IMG/VR virus record: IMGVR_UViG_3300046791_000121
Coordinates: 1 to 57,952 of that record
Reading direction: 5' to 3' (one strand)
DNA: 57,952 bases
Origin: a virus
Shown: piece by piece, positions 30,195 through 39,486 of the stretch
Layout of the letters: the number at the start of each line of letters is the position of its first letter
How positions within the stretch are numbered: the stretch's first letter is position 1
The notes under the pieces: model-generated
What the model was told of the DNA's origin: nothing
Databases searched by the model: none
The model's input: the letters and a program-made list of their open reading frames with translations, nothing else
Made by a program: the position numbers and the translations under genes

Positions 30195-30835
30195 TCTCCG
30201 TCACGGTGACACAGAAAGGCGTCAAGCAGGCGGAACTCAGGCTAAAGAACTTCTCGCATGACGCGAGTGCGCCGGGCCAGGTGCGAGTGATGCAGCGCGC
30301 CACGGCCATCATGGAGACCGACCTCAAGACGGTCGCGCTCGACGGCGTGAAGGGACGGCACCCGTTCTTCGGAGTAACGTCTGGGCCGACCCTCGGCGCG
30401 CTCGGAGTCCGAAGCGGACACCTGCGCCGCAGCGTCGTGTCCGACGTCATTCACAAAGCGTCCTACCCGCCGGTGCTCATCGGCGTTACCGGAACGCCAT
30501 CCAAGATCGCCGCCATCCACGAAGAGGGCGCGCACATCCAGGGCAGACCGTTGCTGGCGATACCGCTTGCGGCAGCACAGACCATGGCGGGAGTGATGCG
30601 GCAGAGCCCGCGATCCTACGCGAACGCCTTCGTGTTCAAGAGCAAGAAGGGCAACCTGTTCCTGGCCATCAACAGGGGCGGACAGTTGGTTCCGCTGTTC
30701 ATCCTCAAGCAGACGGTGCATCTGCGAGCGCGGCATGTCTTCAAGCGGAGCCTGAAGCGCTGCAAGCGCGCCATTGAGGCCCTGTTCGATGTTGACGTGG
30801 CACTCAAGGCGCGGAAGGCGAACGGCGGCGTATGA
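30191..30835 (+). CDS. HK97 gp10-like neck or tail-completion protein
   Basis: 214 residues from GTG overlapping the previous stop. After a beta start (ISVTVTQKGVKQAEL), helices flank VRSGHLRRSVVSDVI and IAAIHEEGAHIQGRP, typical of HK97-gp10-like and virion morphogenesis proteins; the C-terminal part is basic. Position between connector and tail terminator fits. Confidence 0.7.
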   Translation: MISVTVTQKGVKQAELRLKNFSHDASAPGQVRVMQRATAIMETDLKTVALDGVKGRHPFFGVTSGPTLGALGVRSGHLRRSVVSDVIHKASYPPVLIGVTGTPSKIAAIHEEGAHIQGRPLLAIPLAAAQTMAGVMRQSPRSYANAFVFKSKKGNLFLAINRGGQLVPLFILKQTVHLRARHVFKRSLKRCKRAIEALFDVDVALKARKANGGV

Positions 30836-31272
30836 GCCACACATCGAAGGTCAACCGCATCGTCGAGCAGGCCGTTCTGGTTCTGTCGTCCATCGATTCA
30901 GATTTGGACCCAGGTACGTGGAAGACCAAGCCGAACCTCGTCGAGCACGGATTGGTGTTGTCTAGCATGATCAGCAGTCCGGCCATCCTGCTCCAAATGG
31001 TCCACCAGGACGACACGCCGCTAGGGGGACCTGGGAAACACCGGACGACCGGACGCCTCGGGATTCGTTGTGTATCTGACGGAGTGAAGGAGATGAACGA
31101 CCTCATCGACGATGTCCAGAAGGCGCTGTCGCGGGATGACGACGACGCCAAGCTGGGCGGAGAGGTCATGCGCTCCTACACAGGGGCGACTATCGACGCC
31201 GAGAATCCGAAGGACGGGATGTCGATCGCGTATATCGAAGTCGGGATGATTTGGGACTGGAGTCACGACTAA
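30832..31272 (+). CDS. Tail terminator-like protein
   Basis: 146 residues, ATGA overlap. Pattern: helix (NRIVEQAVLVLSSIDSD), a central stretch with LVLSSMISSPAILLQMV and a closing beta pair ending YIEVGMIWDW. Position directly before the tail tube gene is that of gpU-like tail terminators. Sequence support is modest. Confidence 0.5.
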   Translation: MSHTSKVNRIVEQAVLVLSSIDSDLDPGTWKTKPNLVEHGLVLSSMISSPAILLQMVHQDDTPLGGPGKHRTTGRLGIRCVSDGVKEMNDLIDDVQKALSRDDDDAKLGGEVMRSYTGATIDAENPKDGMSIAYIEVGMIWDWSHD

Positions 31273-31302
31273 GAACCAATAGGGGCCGCAGGGGAGCGCC
31301 AA

Positions 31303-32301
31303 GTGGCAGTCGGACAGGGCAACAAGTCGTTCATCACGATTGGAATCGAGACTGCCTTTGCGGATGGGACCTCTCGTCCGCCGACCGGTGCAGGCTCGTA
31401 CAAGCTGGAAATCATCTCCGGCAACTTGGACCCGAACATCGGAACCATCCCTAGCCGTAGTCTCTATTCGGGAGTCGCGCGGCGCGGCTTCTACCAGGGG
31501 GGCCTAGGCTATGCGGGTCGGTTCCTGATAGAGGGCCGCTACCAGGGCATCGGGCGCTTGTTGTACTCCGCCTATGGATCGGTCGCGACGACGGGTCCGG
31601 TCAGCAGCGTCTACACCCACACGTACAAAGAGGCGCCGAATCCGCCGAGCCTCGTGATCGAGTTGTCCGAAGGCGACATGCCCGCCGGGAGGGTCAAGCG
31701 AATCATCGGCGCCTACGTGACGGACTTCGTCCTGCGAGGCGTCGCTGGGCAGGGCGACGACGCGCTTCTGACCTGCGAGTTCGGCATCCTCGCCAAAGAC
31801 GTGCAACTCGACCAGACGCCGACGTCGGTCAGCGCCTTCGCGCCGCTGGTCCCGTGGCTGTTCCACGAATCGACTTCGGCGACGCTCGATGGCTCGACCG
31901 AGACCCAGGCCAATCAGGTCATGCACGAACTCACGATGACGCTGGCCAACAAGTACGAGGAGCGCTACAAGTTCGGTTCGCTCTCTCCCGCGCAGCCGAT
32001 CCGCAACGATTACATCGACGCCAACTGGCAGATCACGTCAGACTTCATCGGCATCCTGGCGGCGCAGAACGCTCGTAGCTTCGCGACCGTCGCGCCGAAG
32101 CTGGTGCTGGCGCACGTCAACGACTCGGTCGAGTTCAGGTCGCAGGGATGCAAGCCGCGCGAATACGGAAACCCGGTCGAGGGCTATGGGCCGCTACTGA
32201 TGAACATGACATTCGATGCGTTCAACGACACGACCGGGGACAACTCATCCATGGTCTGTGTCCTCAAGAACCTGGACACCGCCGCGATCAATCACCTGTA
32301 G
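31303..32301 (+). CDS. Major tail tube protein
   Basis: 332 residues from GTG. Beta-rich throughout (SYKLEIISGNLDPNIGTIPS, GRFLIEGRYQGIGRLLYSAY, THTYKEAPNPPSLVIEL), matching tail-tube-like proteins that stack as hexamers. It is followed by the chaperone pair and tape measure, the standard siphovirus order. Longer than average for a tube protein, so it may carry an extra surface domain. Confidence 0.8.
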   Translation: MAVGQGNKSFITIGIETAFADGTSRPPTGAGSYKLEIISGNLDPNIGTIPSRSLYSGVARRGFYQGGLGYAGRFLIEGRYQGIGRLLYSAYGSVATTGPVSSVYTHTYKEAPNPPSLVIELSEGDMPAGRVKRIIGAYVTDFVLRGVAGQGDDALLTCEFGILAKDVQLDQTPTSVSAFAPLVPWLFHESTSATLDGSTETQANQVMHELTMTLANKYEERYKFGSLSPAQPIRNDYIDANWQITSDFIGILAAQNARSFATVAPKLVLAHVNDSVEFRSQGCKPREYGNPVEGYGPLLMNMTFDAFNDTTGDNSSMVCVLKNLDTAAINHL

Positions 32302-32326
32302 AACGGATGCGAGAAAAGGGGGCCGA

Positions 32327-32920
32327 ATGAACAGGCTGTTGAAGACGCTGACGCGGGAGATCGTGATTCCCGGAACAGACTCGGGCGGCGAGGAGCCGCT
32401 CGTCATCCGTGTACGCCGCCTGCCGCCCGACGTGGCGATGTCGGTGGCGCAGGACCTCGATCGGCTACAGAAGGCCCAGGCCGATCCGACGAATCCGGAT
32501 CGAATCCGAGAGGACTCGGAAGAACTGCGCCGAGTGTATGCGCGCGTCGCCAAGCTCGGCGTCGTCTCGGTAGGCAACTCGAGCGAGTCCTACACCTTCG
32601 TGTACGACGGGGACGAGGGCGGCGATCTTGGGGCAGTTCGGTTCCACGACCTGATGATTGGAACTCAGATCGAGGTCTACAGAACGGTTCTCAACATGAG
32701 CATGGAGGGCGTGCCAGCCGCTGTCGAGGCGGCCGCAGCCTTTCGACCCCAAGGGGAAGCTGGCGAGCGTGGGGTTCAGGATGGGAGCGCTGGCGTCGGA
32801 CCTGGTGGAGATGGCGACGTGGGCGAATCCGCCGCACCTCCAGATGGGCTACCAGGAGTGGCCACCACTGGCGGCGCTGACGTTCAACAGGCGGGTGTTG
32901 CAGTCGGCGAGGCTGTTTGA
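32327..32920 (+). CDS. Tail assembly chaperone, short form (gpG-like)
   Basis: 197 residues from ATG. Conserved-looking part, residues 1-139: EIVIPGTDSGGEEP, VRRLPPDVAMSVAQDLDRL, then VYARVAKLGVVSVG, ending AVEAAAAF. After this a low-complexity Gly/Ala/Val tail of about 58 residues begins, and in the +1 frame a folded-looking sequence starts instead. That is the arrangement of lambda G and G-T chaperones. The short form binds the tape measure during tail assembly. Confidence 0.8.
   Translation: MNRLLKTLTREIVIPGTDSGGEEPLVIRVRRLPPDVAMSVAQDLDRLQKAQADPTNPDRIREDSEELRRVYARVAKLGVVSVGNSSESYTFVYDGDEGGDLGAVRFHDLMIGTQIEVYRTVLNMSMEGVPAAVEAAAAFRPQGEAGERGVQDGSAGVGPGGDGDVGESAAPPDGLPGVATTGGADVQQAGVAVGEAV
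32741..32746 (+). other. Probable +1 programmed frameshift site TTT_CGA
   Basis: In frame codons read GCC TTT CGA CCC. A tRNA-Phe on TTT can move one base forward onto TTC, after which GAC CCC AAG are read in the frame of the gpT-like extension. The following CGA is a typically slow codon, favouring the slip. The same TTT-CGx logic operates in influenza PA-X. The frame change needed is exactly +1 (or -2). Confidence 0.7.
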
Positions 32921-32984
32921 GAAGCGCGTCAACGACGCTCGTGCAGCCGGGATCAAGGACGTTCGAGTTCTAGGGAAGGACTGA
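32745..32984 (+). CDS. gpT-like extension made by +1 frameshift (G-T form)
   Basis: 80 codons continuing the chaperone after the slip: DPKGKLASVGFRMGALASDL, then ATWANPPHLQMGYQEWPPLA and a basic helix to VLGKD. There is no separate good start or ribosome-binding site, which supports expression by frameshift. The reading frame stops two bases before the tape measure GTG. The fusion protein would carry the tape-measure-binding T domain. Confidence 0.7.
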   Translation, partial: DPKGKLASVGFRMGALASDLVEMATWANPPHLQMGYQEWPPLAALTFNRRVLQSARLFEKRVNDARAAGIKDVRVLGKD

Positions 32985-32985
32985 A

Positions 32986-34701
32986 GTGGCGAACGTAATC
33001 GAGAACCGAGTCAACACGGTCTACACCGGATCGGCGGCCGTAAACGCGGCGCTGCATGACCTGCACAAGATTCATACAGCCGCCGAGGGAGCCAGCGGCC
33101 TCGGCGGTCTCGGCGGGCTGACCCAGATCGCGGGGCTAGGTCTCGGCGTGGGAGCCATCGCCGCAGTGTCGGGCGCGTTCTTGGGGCTGTCAGAGGCGGC
33201 GAAGGGTGCAGTTGAGAGCCTGCGCGAGGCCGGCAAGGAGGCCGAGCAACTCTCCAATCTCTCGCAAAAGACAGGCATTGCGACCTCGGCCCTGGAGGGA
33301 CTCCAGCTTGCGTTCAAGGAGGCGGGGGTCGCCGAGGCCTCTCTGAACATCGGTCTGCGCTTCCTTAATCGCTCCATCTCGGAAGGCGATCCGGCCCTCA
33401 AGAAACTCGGAATCATCACGCAGGACACCAAAGAGGCGTTGCTGGAACTCGCCGACGCATTCTCGCGATCCGCCGACGGGCCGGACAAGACCGCCGTGGC
33501 AATCAAGGTGCTCGGGCGCGCGGGAAGCGAACTCATCCCGGTGCTGAACAAGGGGCGCGTCGAGCTTGAGACGTTCCTGGAGCAGGCCGAAAAAACTGGT
33601 GCAGTGCTGAGCGAGGACACAATCAAGGCGCTGAAGGACCTGGACAATCAGTTCGACGCACTCGATCGCTCGATGAAGGTGTTCAAGAACACGCTGCTCA
33701 CGCTGGTGGCTCCGGCCGTCGTCGGTTTCGTCAAGGACATCAGCGGGATGGTCCAGAAGATGGCCCTGTTGCCGCAACTGTTCGCGGTATCCGTGGCCGG
33801 AATCGCGGTGTGGAACGACATGCTCGGCAAGGACAAGGACGGCGTGAAGAAGTTGGTGGCCGAGGCGAAGGAGCTAGCCAAGCAGGCCGAGGTTATCGCC
33901 GACCTGAACAAGAAGCCGTTCGAGGTCCTCGATCTTGGTGGCCAGCGTGACGAGCTTGAGGACTTCAACGCGAAGATGCGCGCAGCCGCGACCGCCACCA
34001 AGGAGGCGGCGGACAAGGCAGAGGAGGCCAAGAAGAAGTTCCGAGAGTTGCTGGAGACATTCGTAGCCAACACCAACGCAACCCCGCTGGAGCTTCCCGC
34101 TATCAAGCCGACAGGCGCGCTAGAACCAGAGAAGTTCAAGACCGAGAAGCCAGCCGAGAACATCGAGAAGCAGTTGTCGCCGGGTATCGCGGCCATGGCG
34201 GCGTTCAAGAAGGCGCTGATCGATGCGACGGATGTAACCCTGGAGAAGGTTGGCCTGCTGCAAGGCGCGTTCGATGGCCTGGCGTCCGGGCTCCAGGAGG
34301 CCTTCTTGGGGCTCCTGAACGGAGTCGAATCTCTGGGGACGGCGATCGTAGGAGTCATCAAGTCGATGGTCTCCGCGATCCTGTCGGAGCTAGCGAAACT
34401 GGCGGCGGCGGCGATCTTCAAGCTGTTCCTCAAACTGATCGGCTTCTCACTGGGACCGGCCGGTGCGGTGATCGCGGTTGCTTCAGGGTTCTCTCCGTCC
34501 GGCAGCGGCGGCGGCTTGGATACTACAAAGCGCTCCGGCGACGTCGTCGGCCAGTTCGGTGTCGCCATCCAGGACCTGTCGCGCGAGTTGGCGAGGGCCA
34601 ACCGGAACGCGGTTCTGGTCGATCGCGTATCCTTCTTCGAGACCATCGGCAATGCGCTCGCAGCGCCGCAGCGTAGGCGGGCCTTGGCGCAGGGGTGGTA
34701 A
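32986..34701 (+). CDS. Tape measure protein
   Basis: 571 residues from GTG. Alternation of long helices (EAGKEAEQLSNLSQKTGIAT), Ala/Gly-rich segments and C-terminal hydrophobic stretches (AAAAIFKLFLKLIGFSLGPA) is typical. Length would set a tail of roughly 85 nm by the usual 0.15 nm per residue. The N-terminal 60 residues include a GGLGGLTQIAGLGLG membrane-like motif. It follows the chaperone pair directly. Confidence 0.85.
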   Translation: MANVIENRVNTVYTGSAAVNAALHDLHKIHTAAEGASGLGGLGGLTQIAGLGLGVGAIAAVSGAFLGLSEAAKGAVESLREAGKEAEQLSNLSQKTGIATSALEGLQLAFKEAGVAEASLNIGLRFLNRSISEGDPALKKLGIITQDTKEALLELADAFSRSADGPDKTAVAIKVLGRAGSELIPVLNKGRVELETFLEQAEKTGAVLSEDTIKALKDLDNQFDALDRSMKVFKNTLLTLVAPAVVGFVKDISGMVQKMALLPQLFAVSVAGIAVWNDMLGKDKDGVKKLVAEAKELAKQAEVIADLNKKPFEVLDLGGQRDELEDFNAKMRAAATATKEAADKAEEAKKKFRELLETFVANTNATPLELPAIKPTGALEPEKFKTEKPAENIEKQLSPGIAAMAAFKKALIDATDVTLEKVGLLQGAFDGLASGLQEAFLGLLNGVESLGTAIVGVIKSMVSAILSELAKLAAAAIFKLFLKLIGFSLGPAGAVIAVASGFSPSGSGGGLDTTKRSGDVVGQFGVAIQDLSRELARANRNAVLVDRVSFFETIGNALAAPQRRRALAQGW

Positions 34702-35517
34702 GTGGCAATCAAGATTTACACCGAGAACGCCATTTGTCGCCCCGGCACCGTGTTGATGAATGGCACGGGAGGTAGCGCCCCCGCTCTCGACGAGAATCCG
34801 GATTGGCCGACTCGCTACACGCGGATCAGCGACCCGTCCATGGCGTGGCGTGCCCAGAGCGGCGGTCTCGGCCCGGCCGGAGGGACCTACCAGTTCGACT
34901 ACGACTTCGGGTCAGCCGTCAACATCGGCGCCGCTGGCTTCTGCCTGCTGCGATGTCATCCGCCGACGATCATTCCTGCCACGCTGGCGATCCAGGCGTA
35001 TCGCGGCAGCAGTTACCCACCGGGGACGTCGGTCTCGCTCAACCTGAACGCGGCTTCCGGCAACAGCCTGAAGGAGTTCACCCCGGCGTCGTCGCGCTAC
35101 TGGCGGGTCGAGATCCAGGCTATCGACATCGACGGAGCGCCGATCGAGATCAGCGGGAACCCGTGGCTGGTAGAGGCCGCCAACATCATCGTTTTGGACG
35201 ACCCCTCGCCGGGGACGCGGCTGGTCAGCGAGCGCATCGTTTCGAGGATGCTGACTCCGGCGCGAAGCCTGTTCAGCTACGAGCCTGCGGGCCAGGTTCG
35301 CGGCGCACAAGGCAAGGTGTTGAGCATCGAGTATCCATGCGACATCACGGAAGTCACGGTGATGAAAACGACGCTCGCCAACAAGAGCGATCGGTACCTC
35401 GTCCAAGACTACGAGGGCAACTTCCTTGACGGCACGCCCGCCGACGGAACCTTTGCGTGGCGTCGCGTCTTCCAGACCGCGAACGCGACGACCCTTGAAG
35501 TGTCGGGCGCATCGTGA
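34702..35517 (+). CDS. Distal tail-like beta-sandwich protein 1
   Basis: 271 residues from GTG directly after the tape measure stop. Beta-sandwich composition with YQFDYDFGSAVNIGAAGFCL, and SSRYWRVEIQAIDIDG, the pattern of F5/8-type discoidin carbohydrate-binding folds. A tip adaptor or carbohydrate-binding role is likely. The next gene encodes a paralogue. Confidence 0.65.
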   Translation: MAIKIYTENAICRPGTVLMNGTGGSAPALDENPDWPTRYTRISDPSMAWRAQSGGLGPAGGTYQFDYDFGSAVNIGAAGFCLLRCHPPTIIPATLAIQAYRGSSYPPGTSVSLNLNAASGNSLKEFTPASSRYWRVEIQAIDIDGAPIEISGNPWLVEAANIIVLDDPSPGTRLVSERIVSRMLTPARSLFSYEPAGQVRGAQGKVLSIEYPCDITEVTVMKTTLANKSDRYLVQDYEGNFLDGTPADGTFAWRRVFQTANATTLEVSGAS

Positions 35518-36311
35518 GCGACATCATCGTCGTTACGAGGAACCGCCTGACGGACATCGTTCCGTCATCCGGCACGCGCGCGATCATCAACACGCCCTCG
35601 CCGAGCCAGGACGCCGACTTTCCGATGCGGAACATCCTGGAGCCGTATCCCGAGAAGCTCTGGAAGTGCGCCAGCCCGCATCCGGCGACGCACGATGTGG
35701 ACCTCGACGCCGGACAATCCACTACGTATCGCGTCGTCGGCATCACCAGGAACCGCCAGCACAATGGCGGCGTCGGGATCACGAACGTAGAGGTGTTCAC
35801 CGGGACGGGCTCGACCTATCCGCCAACCTTCACCTCGCGCGGAAACATCAGCCTGACTCCGACCGACAACGACAAGGCGCTGGACTTCGGCTCCAGCATC
35901 ACCTGCAAGCAGTTCCGCCTCCGCATAACGGCGTCGGGACGCTACTCATGCCGGGTGTGGCTTGGCCGCGCAGCCGAGTACCTCAACCTCGGCGGCGAGG
36001 GCATGGAGGTCGAGGAGGGCATTGTGCGCGTCCGCGCGCCCGAGGTTGCCACCTACTCGGGTGGCACGACCTACGGCGAACTCGCGGCCGGAATCGGTGC
36101 GATTCGGCGACGCTTCCGCTTCTCTCACGAGATGACGGCGACGACCTCGAAGGCGATCTGGCTGGCCTCGCTTGGTGGCACGGTGTTGATGCTGTACTCG
36201 GACGGCGTTTGGCGGGAGTGCTTCCACGTTGACCCGGCGTTCGCGACTCAGCGCGCGGTCGGATCGACGGCACTGGAGACCCACACCGTCGTGCTGGAGA
36301 GTCGGGCGTGA
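35514..36311 (+). CDS. Distal tail-like beta-sandwich protein 2
   Basis: 265 residues from GTG overlapping the previous stop. Shares the middle pattern of its neighbour (DLDAGQSTTYRVVGITRNR, SITCKQFRLRITASG), then a C-terminal domain similar to distal tail proteins (RRRFRFSHEMTATTSKAIWL). The duplication suggests two stacked rings at the tail tip. Confidence 0.65.
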   Translation: MSDIIVVTRNRLTDIVPSSGTRAIINTPSPSQDADFPMRNILEPYPEKLWKCASPHPATHDVDLDAGQSTTYRVVGITRNRQHNGGVGITNVEVFTGTGSTYPPTFTSRGNISLTPTDNDKALDFGSSITCKQFRLRITASGRYSCRVWLGRAAEYLNLGGEGMEVEEGIVRVRAPEVATYSGGTTYGELAAGIGAIRRRFRFSHEMTATTSKAIWLASLGGTVLMLYSDGVWRECFHVDPAFATQRAVGSTALETHTVVLESRA

Positions 36312-39300
36312 GCTTTACCCAGGCAGCGCTGGACGAGCTTCGCCGGTCGGACTGGGCCGTCGCATGGCTTGCCCGCGTCTACCTCTCCGAGCCTTCTACG
36401 CGCACGCTGCACCTCGCGATGACCGGCTTCGACACGCCTGACGGGCGGACCTGGGAGGCCGCGATCACCAACTTTGGCGACATCGACGCGCCAGGGTCGG
36501 CATTCTCGTCCGGCGTGGACGATGTCGCGACTGCGGCATTCCGGATGGCGTCGCGCGCCGCGCTCGGCTTCCAGGAGTCGGGCAAGAACATCACCAATCT
36601 GTTCTCCGACTTCCGATGGCAGGGGGCGCGGGTCGAGATTATGGCTTGGCCTCTCCGCAGCACGAACGCGAACGACCTGACGCGTATGTACGTCGGACAG
36701 GTGCAGACCTACCAGGTCGGCCCAGACGAGTGCGAGGTGATCCTGGTCCAGCGCGACGACTGGAACCGCCAGGTGTCGCCGATCGTCATCTCTCGTGATC
36801 GCTTCCCGCGCGCTCCCGAGAAGTCCCTTGGCGCGGCGGTCCCGGTTGTCTACGGAAAGATCGGCGTCCCAATGCGCGCCCCATGGGGGCCGCTCGACGG
36901 CTACAACATGGAGCGCGTCTTCGGTATTCAGATGGGCGTCCCGGCGGTGTGTGTCGATAGCGGGCGTGGTGGGTCGGGCGAGAAGCAGAAGTTCTTGGTG
37001 GCGAGCCATGCGATCAAGTCGCACCAGGACCCTTCGACGGACTCGCTCTACTCGGTGAGAGACGTAGACAAGCTGGTACCGGTCGAGGCGACGGCTCTGG
37101 TGAACGACGATAACGGGGCCGGATTCGCTTTGGGAGACGCCTTCAAGTCGGCGTTCTATCCCATCGCGCCGACCGACCCCAACACCGGAGTCTCGAACCC
37201 TTGCGACAACCCGCGATACGCGGGCGACCCGTTCGAGGAGTCGACCTTCGCGAAGTTCGTCTACCAGCCTAGCCCGCTCATCGACAAGCGCCGAATGGAG
37301 TGGCGCCTCCCGGCCGTCAACCCTCCGGGGCGCGCGGTCAACGTGCGGCTGGTCGCCGGCTACAAGTCGTCGGCCGCGCTGACCAACTTCAAAATCGGCA
37401 TCAAGAGCCTCACGACCGGCTTCGAGACCAACCAGACCGTCTCGGCATCGACGACGCCGGCGCTCCACCTTGGGTCCGGCATCATGTCGGGCGAGAACGA
37501 CTGGGACGGAGCAATCGGGCTCCCCGGCTCCCCGTGGAACTTCATGGAGTGCCTGCTCCTGGCTTGGTGGGACTCGGTGCCCGGTGCGTTGCAGCAGGTG
37601 TGGCTCTACTTCATCGGGCTGGAGGTCCAGTACTATCCTGACTCCAGAATCTGGACGGCGGCGCAGAAGCCCAAGGTGAAGCTCCAGAAGGGCCGCCATC
37701 GCCATGAGCAGATCAGGGCGGCGCACCTATTCCCAGACCACGCCCCGCAAATCTTCGGCAAGACCGAGGGCGTCCCCGCCGACACCGAGAGCGATGCGCC
37801 CTTCTTCGGAACGATAGAAGGATTCGCGGACGACGCTTCCGGGACATACACCGGAGCGGCCAACGCGCTGATCGAACGCGCTCCGGACATCGCACGCCAC
37901 CTGTTGGAGACGTTCGGCAACCAGGGCGGCCTGATTGAGACCGATCCGGGCCTCCACGGCAACTTCGTATCACCGCGAACGACTGACAAGACGTGGCGGC
38001 AGACGACGCGCAAGCATGGGATTCAGATCGCGGAGCGCTCCGACGTAAAGACCGCACTGGAGGAGTTGGCTGAGTCATCGCTCGCCACCTGCATTATCGA
38101 TCGCTTCAGCGACCGCATGTTGTGGCTGCCGTGGCGCGAGGGCGCTGGCACGGCCTACCCGCGCGGCGTATACCTCGACGACCTACGAAGCTTCCCCGAC
38201 ATCGACCACATCGACTCGAAGCGGGTTCCGGCCGGGATCGCGGTCAAGTATGGTTGGGACGGAAACGCCAAGCGGCTCTTGCACACGACTCATTGCGCGC
38301 AAGATGGCTCGACGTCTGGGCACTTCTACCGGGGCCTACGCGACGAGCGCTTCAAGGTCGCCGCGAACGTCAACGACCGGCTAGTGCTGGTTCGCCAGGC
38401 CGGAGGCTCGCAGATCGGCGCAGGCGTCGGTCAGGTTCTCCCGGTCGGCGACTACACCGACGCCGAGTTCCTCCAGGTACTCTACTCGTTCCTCGACGAT
38501 CAACTCGGGGCAGGTAATCCGTCCGCTGCATACGGCGGCCTGATCGTCGAGAACGTCAACGACGTCTTCGAGATCAAGTACGGGATTGGCACCTTCATCT
38601 CCTGCACCATCCCGGCGGGGCGTTACTCGATGGAGGAGATGGCGGCGGCTCTCGAAGCCGCTCTTGAGGCAGCCGACGGCGGCGCATCTTGGACCGTCAG
38701 CTACAACCGGACGACGCAGAAGTTCACGCTGACTCGGGCGGGCGGGAACTTCACTATCTGGTGCGGCGGCAACTCTCATTCCGCTGCGGCCTCCTACGGT
38801 TTCGATCACTCGAACGCCGTCGCCGGATCAACGGTCGTGTCCCAGTTCGCGATCGACGAGGAACTCGTCGCCTTCTCATTCGATCAGGCCTACTCGGTCC
38901 CGGTTGCAAGCGGCACCTACGGCTCAGAGAGCGCCTCGCACTACACCGCCTCTGATGTCATCGGATTCGATCCACGCATCGACCGCGACTTCGCCACCTA
39001 CCACGTCTCCGACTGCTATAAGGGCCACCTCGAGCTACTGCTTGAGGCTGGCGCCCGAAGCTACGGCTACACGCGCGACCTGACGCGCGAACACCGGGCG
39101 ACTTATGACACGGACACAGCGCGAGACGGCCGTAACCGCCTGGTCAACTGGTGGCGCGAGCCGCGCCTCGTCATGCGTTTCGCGACATGGCGCATGCCCG
39201 ACCTGCAACGCGGTCACGTCGTCACCTTCCCCGACATGGACGACTCGGGCGTCGCGTATCCTAAGCGTGGCAGTAACGGTTCGTGGATCGGTAAGACGTT

Positions 39301-39478
39301 CCGCGTCATGAGCGTGATCCAGAAGGCCGGAACCAGCACAGACCAGGTCGTCGAGTGCATCGAGAACGACGCCTTGCCGCTCATCGAGCGCCCGGTTCCA
39401 GGACTCGGCGGTTACGGAAGTATCGACGTTGCGGGCGGCGGTGCCATCGTATTCGGCGACGTAGCGATGCCTGTCTAG
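36308..39478 (+). CDS. Tail hub / central tail protein
   Basis: 1056 residues from GTG, the largest gene. The N-terminal 200 residues match tail-hub tube-like domains (LYVGQVQTYQ-type strands: RMYVGQVQTYQVGPDECEVI), followed by domains of unknown fold and a C-terminal region resembling phage hub/baseplate proteins (RLVMRFATWRMPDLQRGHVV, TFRVMSVIQKAGTSTDQVVE). An internal beta-helix-like insert (about 770-870) may bind surface sugars. It closes the tail tube and carries the spike. Confidence 0.75.
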   Translation: MSFTQAALDELRRSDWAVAWLARVYLSEPSTRTLHLAMTGFDTPDGRTWEAAITNFGDIDAPGSAFSSGVDDVATAAFRMASRAALGFQESGKNITNLFSDFRWQGARVEIMAWPLRSTNANDLTRMYVGQVQTYQVGPDECEVILVQRDDWNRQVSPIVISRDRFPRAPEKSLGAAVPVVYGKIGVPMRAPWGPLDGYNMERVFGIQMGVPAVCVDSGRGGSGEKQKFLVASHAIKSHQDPSTDSLYSVRDVDKLVPVEATALVNDDNGAGFALGDAFKSAFYPIAPTDPNTGVSNPCDNPRYAGDPFEESTFAKFVYQPSPLIDKRRMEWRLPAVNPPGRAVNVRLVAGYKSSAALTNFKIGIKSLTTGFETNQTVSASTTPALHLGSGIMSGENDWDGAIGLPGSPWNFMECLLLAWWDSVPGALQQVWLYFIGLEVQYYPDSRIWTAAQKPKVKLQKGRHRHEQIRAAHLFPDHAPQIFGKTEGVPADTESDAPFFGTIEGFADDASGTYTGAANALIERAPDIARHLLETFGNQGGLIETDPGLHGNFVSPRTTDKTWRQTTRKHGIQIAERSDVKTALEELAESSLATCIIDRFSDRMLWLPWREGAGTAYPRGVYLDDLRSFPDIDHIDSKRVPAGIAVKYGWDGNAKRLLHTTHCAQDGSTSGHFYRGLRDERFKVAANVNDRLVLVRQAGGSQIGAGVGQVLPVGDYTDAEFLQVLYSFLDDQLGAGNPSAAYGGLIVENVNDVFEIKYGIGTFISCTIPAGRYSMEEMAAALEAALEAADGGASWTVSYNRTTQKFTLTRAGGNFTIWCGGNSHSAAASYGFDHSNAVAGSTVVSQFAIDEELVAFSFDQAYSVPVASGTYGSESASHYTASDVIGFDPRIDRDFATYHVSDCYKGHLELLLEAGARSYGYTRDLTREHRATYDTDTARDGRNRLVNWWREPRLVMRFATWRMPDLQRGHVVTFPDMDDSGVAYPKRGSNGSWIGKTFRVMSVIQKAGTSTDQVVECIENDALPLIERPVPGLGGYGSIDVAGGGAIVFGDVAMPV

Positions 39479-39486
39479 GAGGGTAA

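Noticed and set aside
33648-34712. 354-codon minus-strand frame opposite the tape measure
   Set aside because: Ala/Ser-rich mirror of the tape measure helices; no independent support.
36248-37726. 492-codon minus-strand frame opposite the tail hub
   Set aside because: Antisense to a recognisable tail gene in a unit where all late genes are on the plus strand; Arg/Asp/Val-rich shadow composition.
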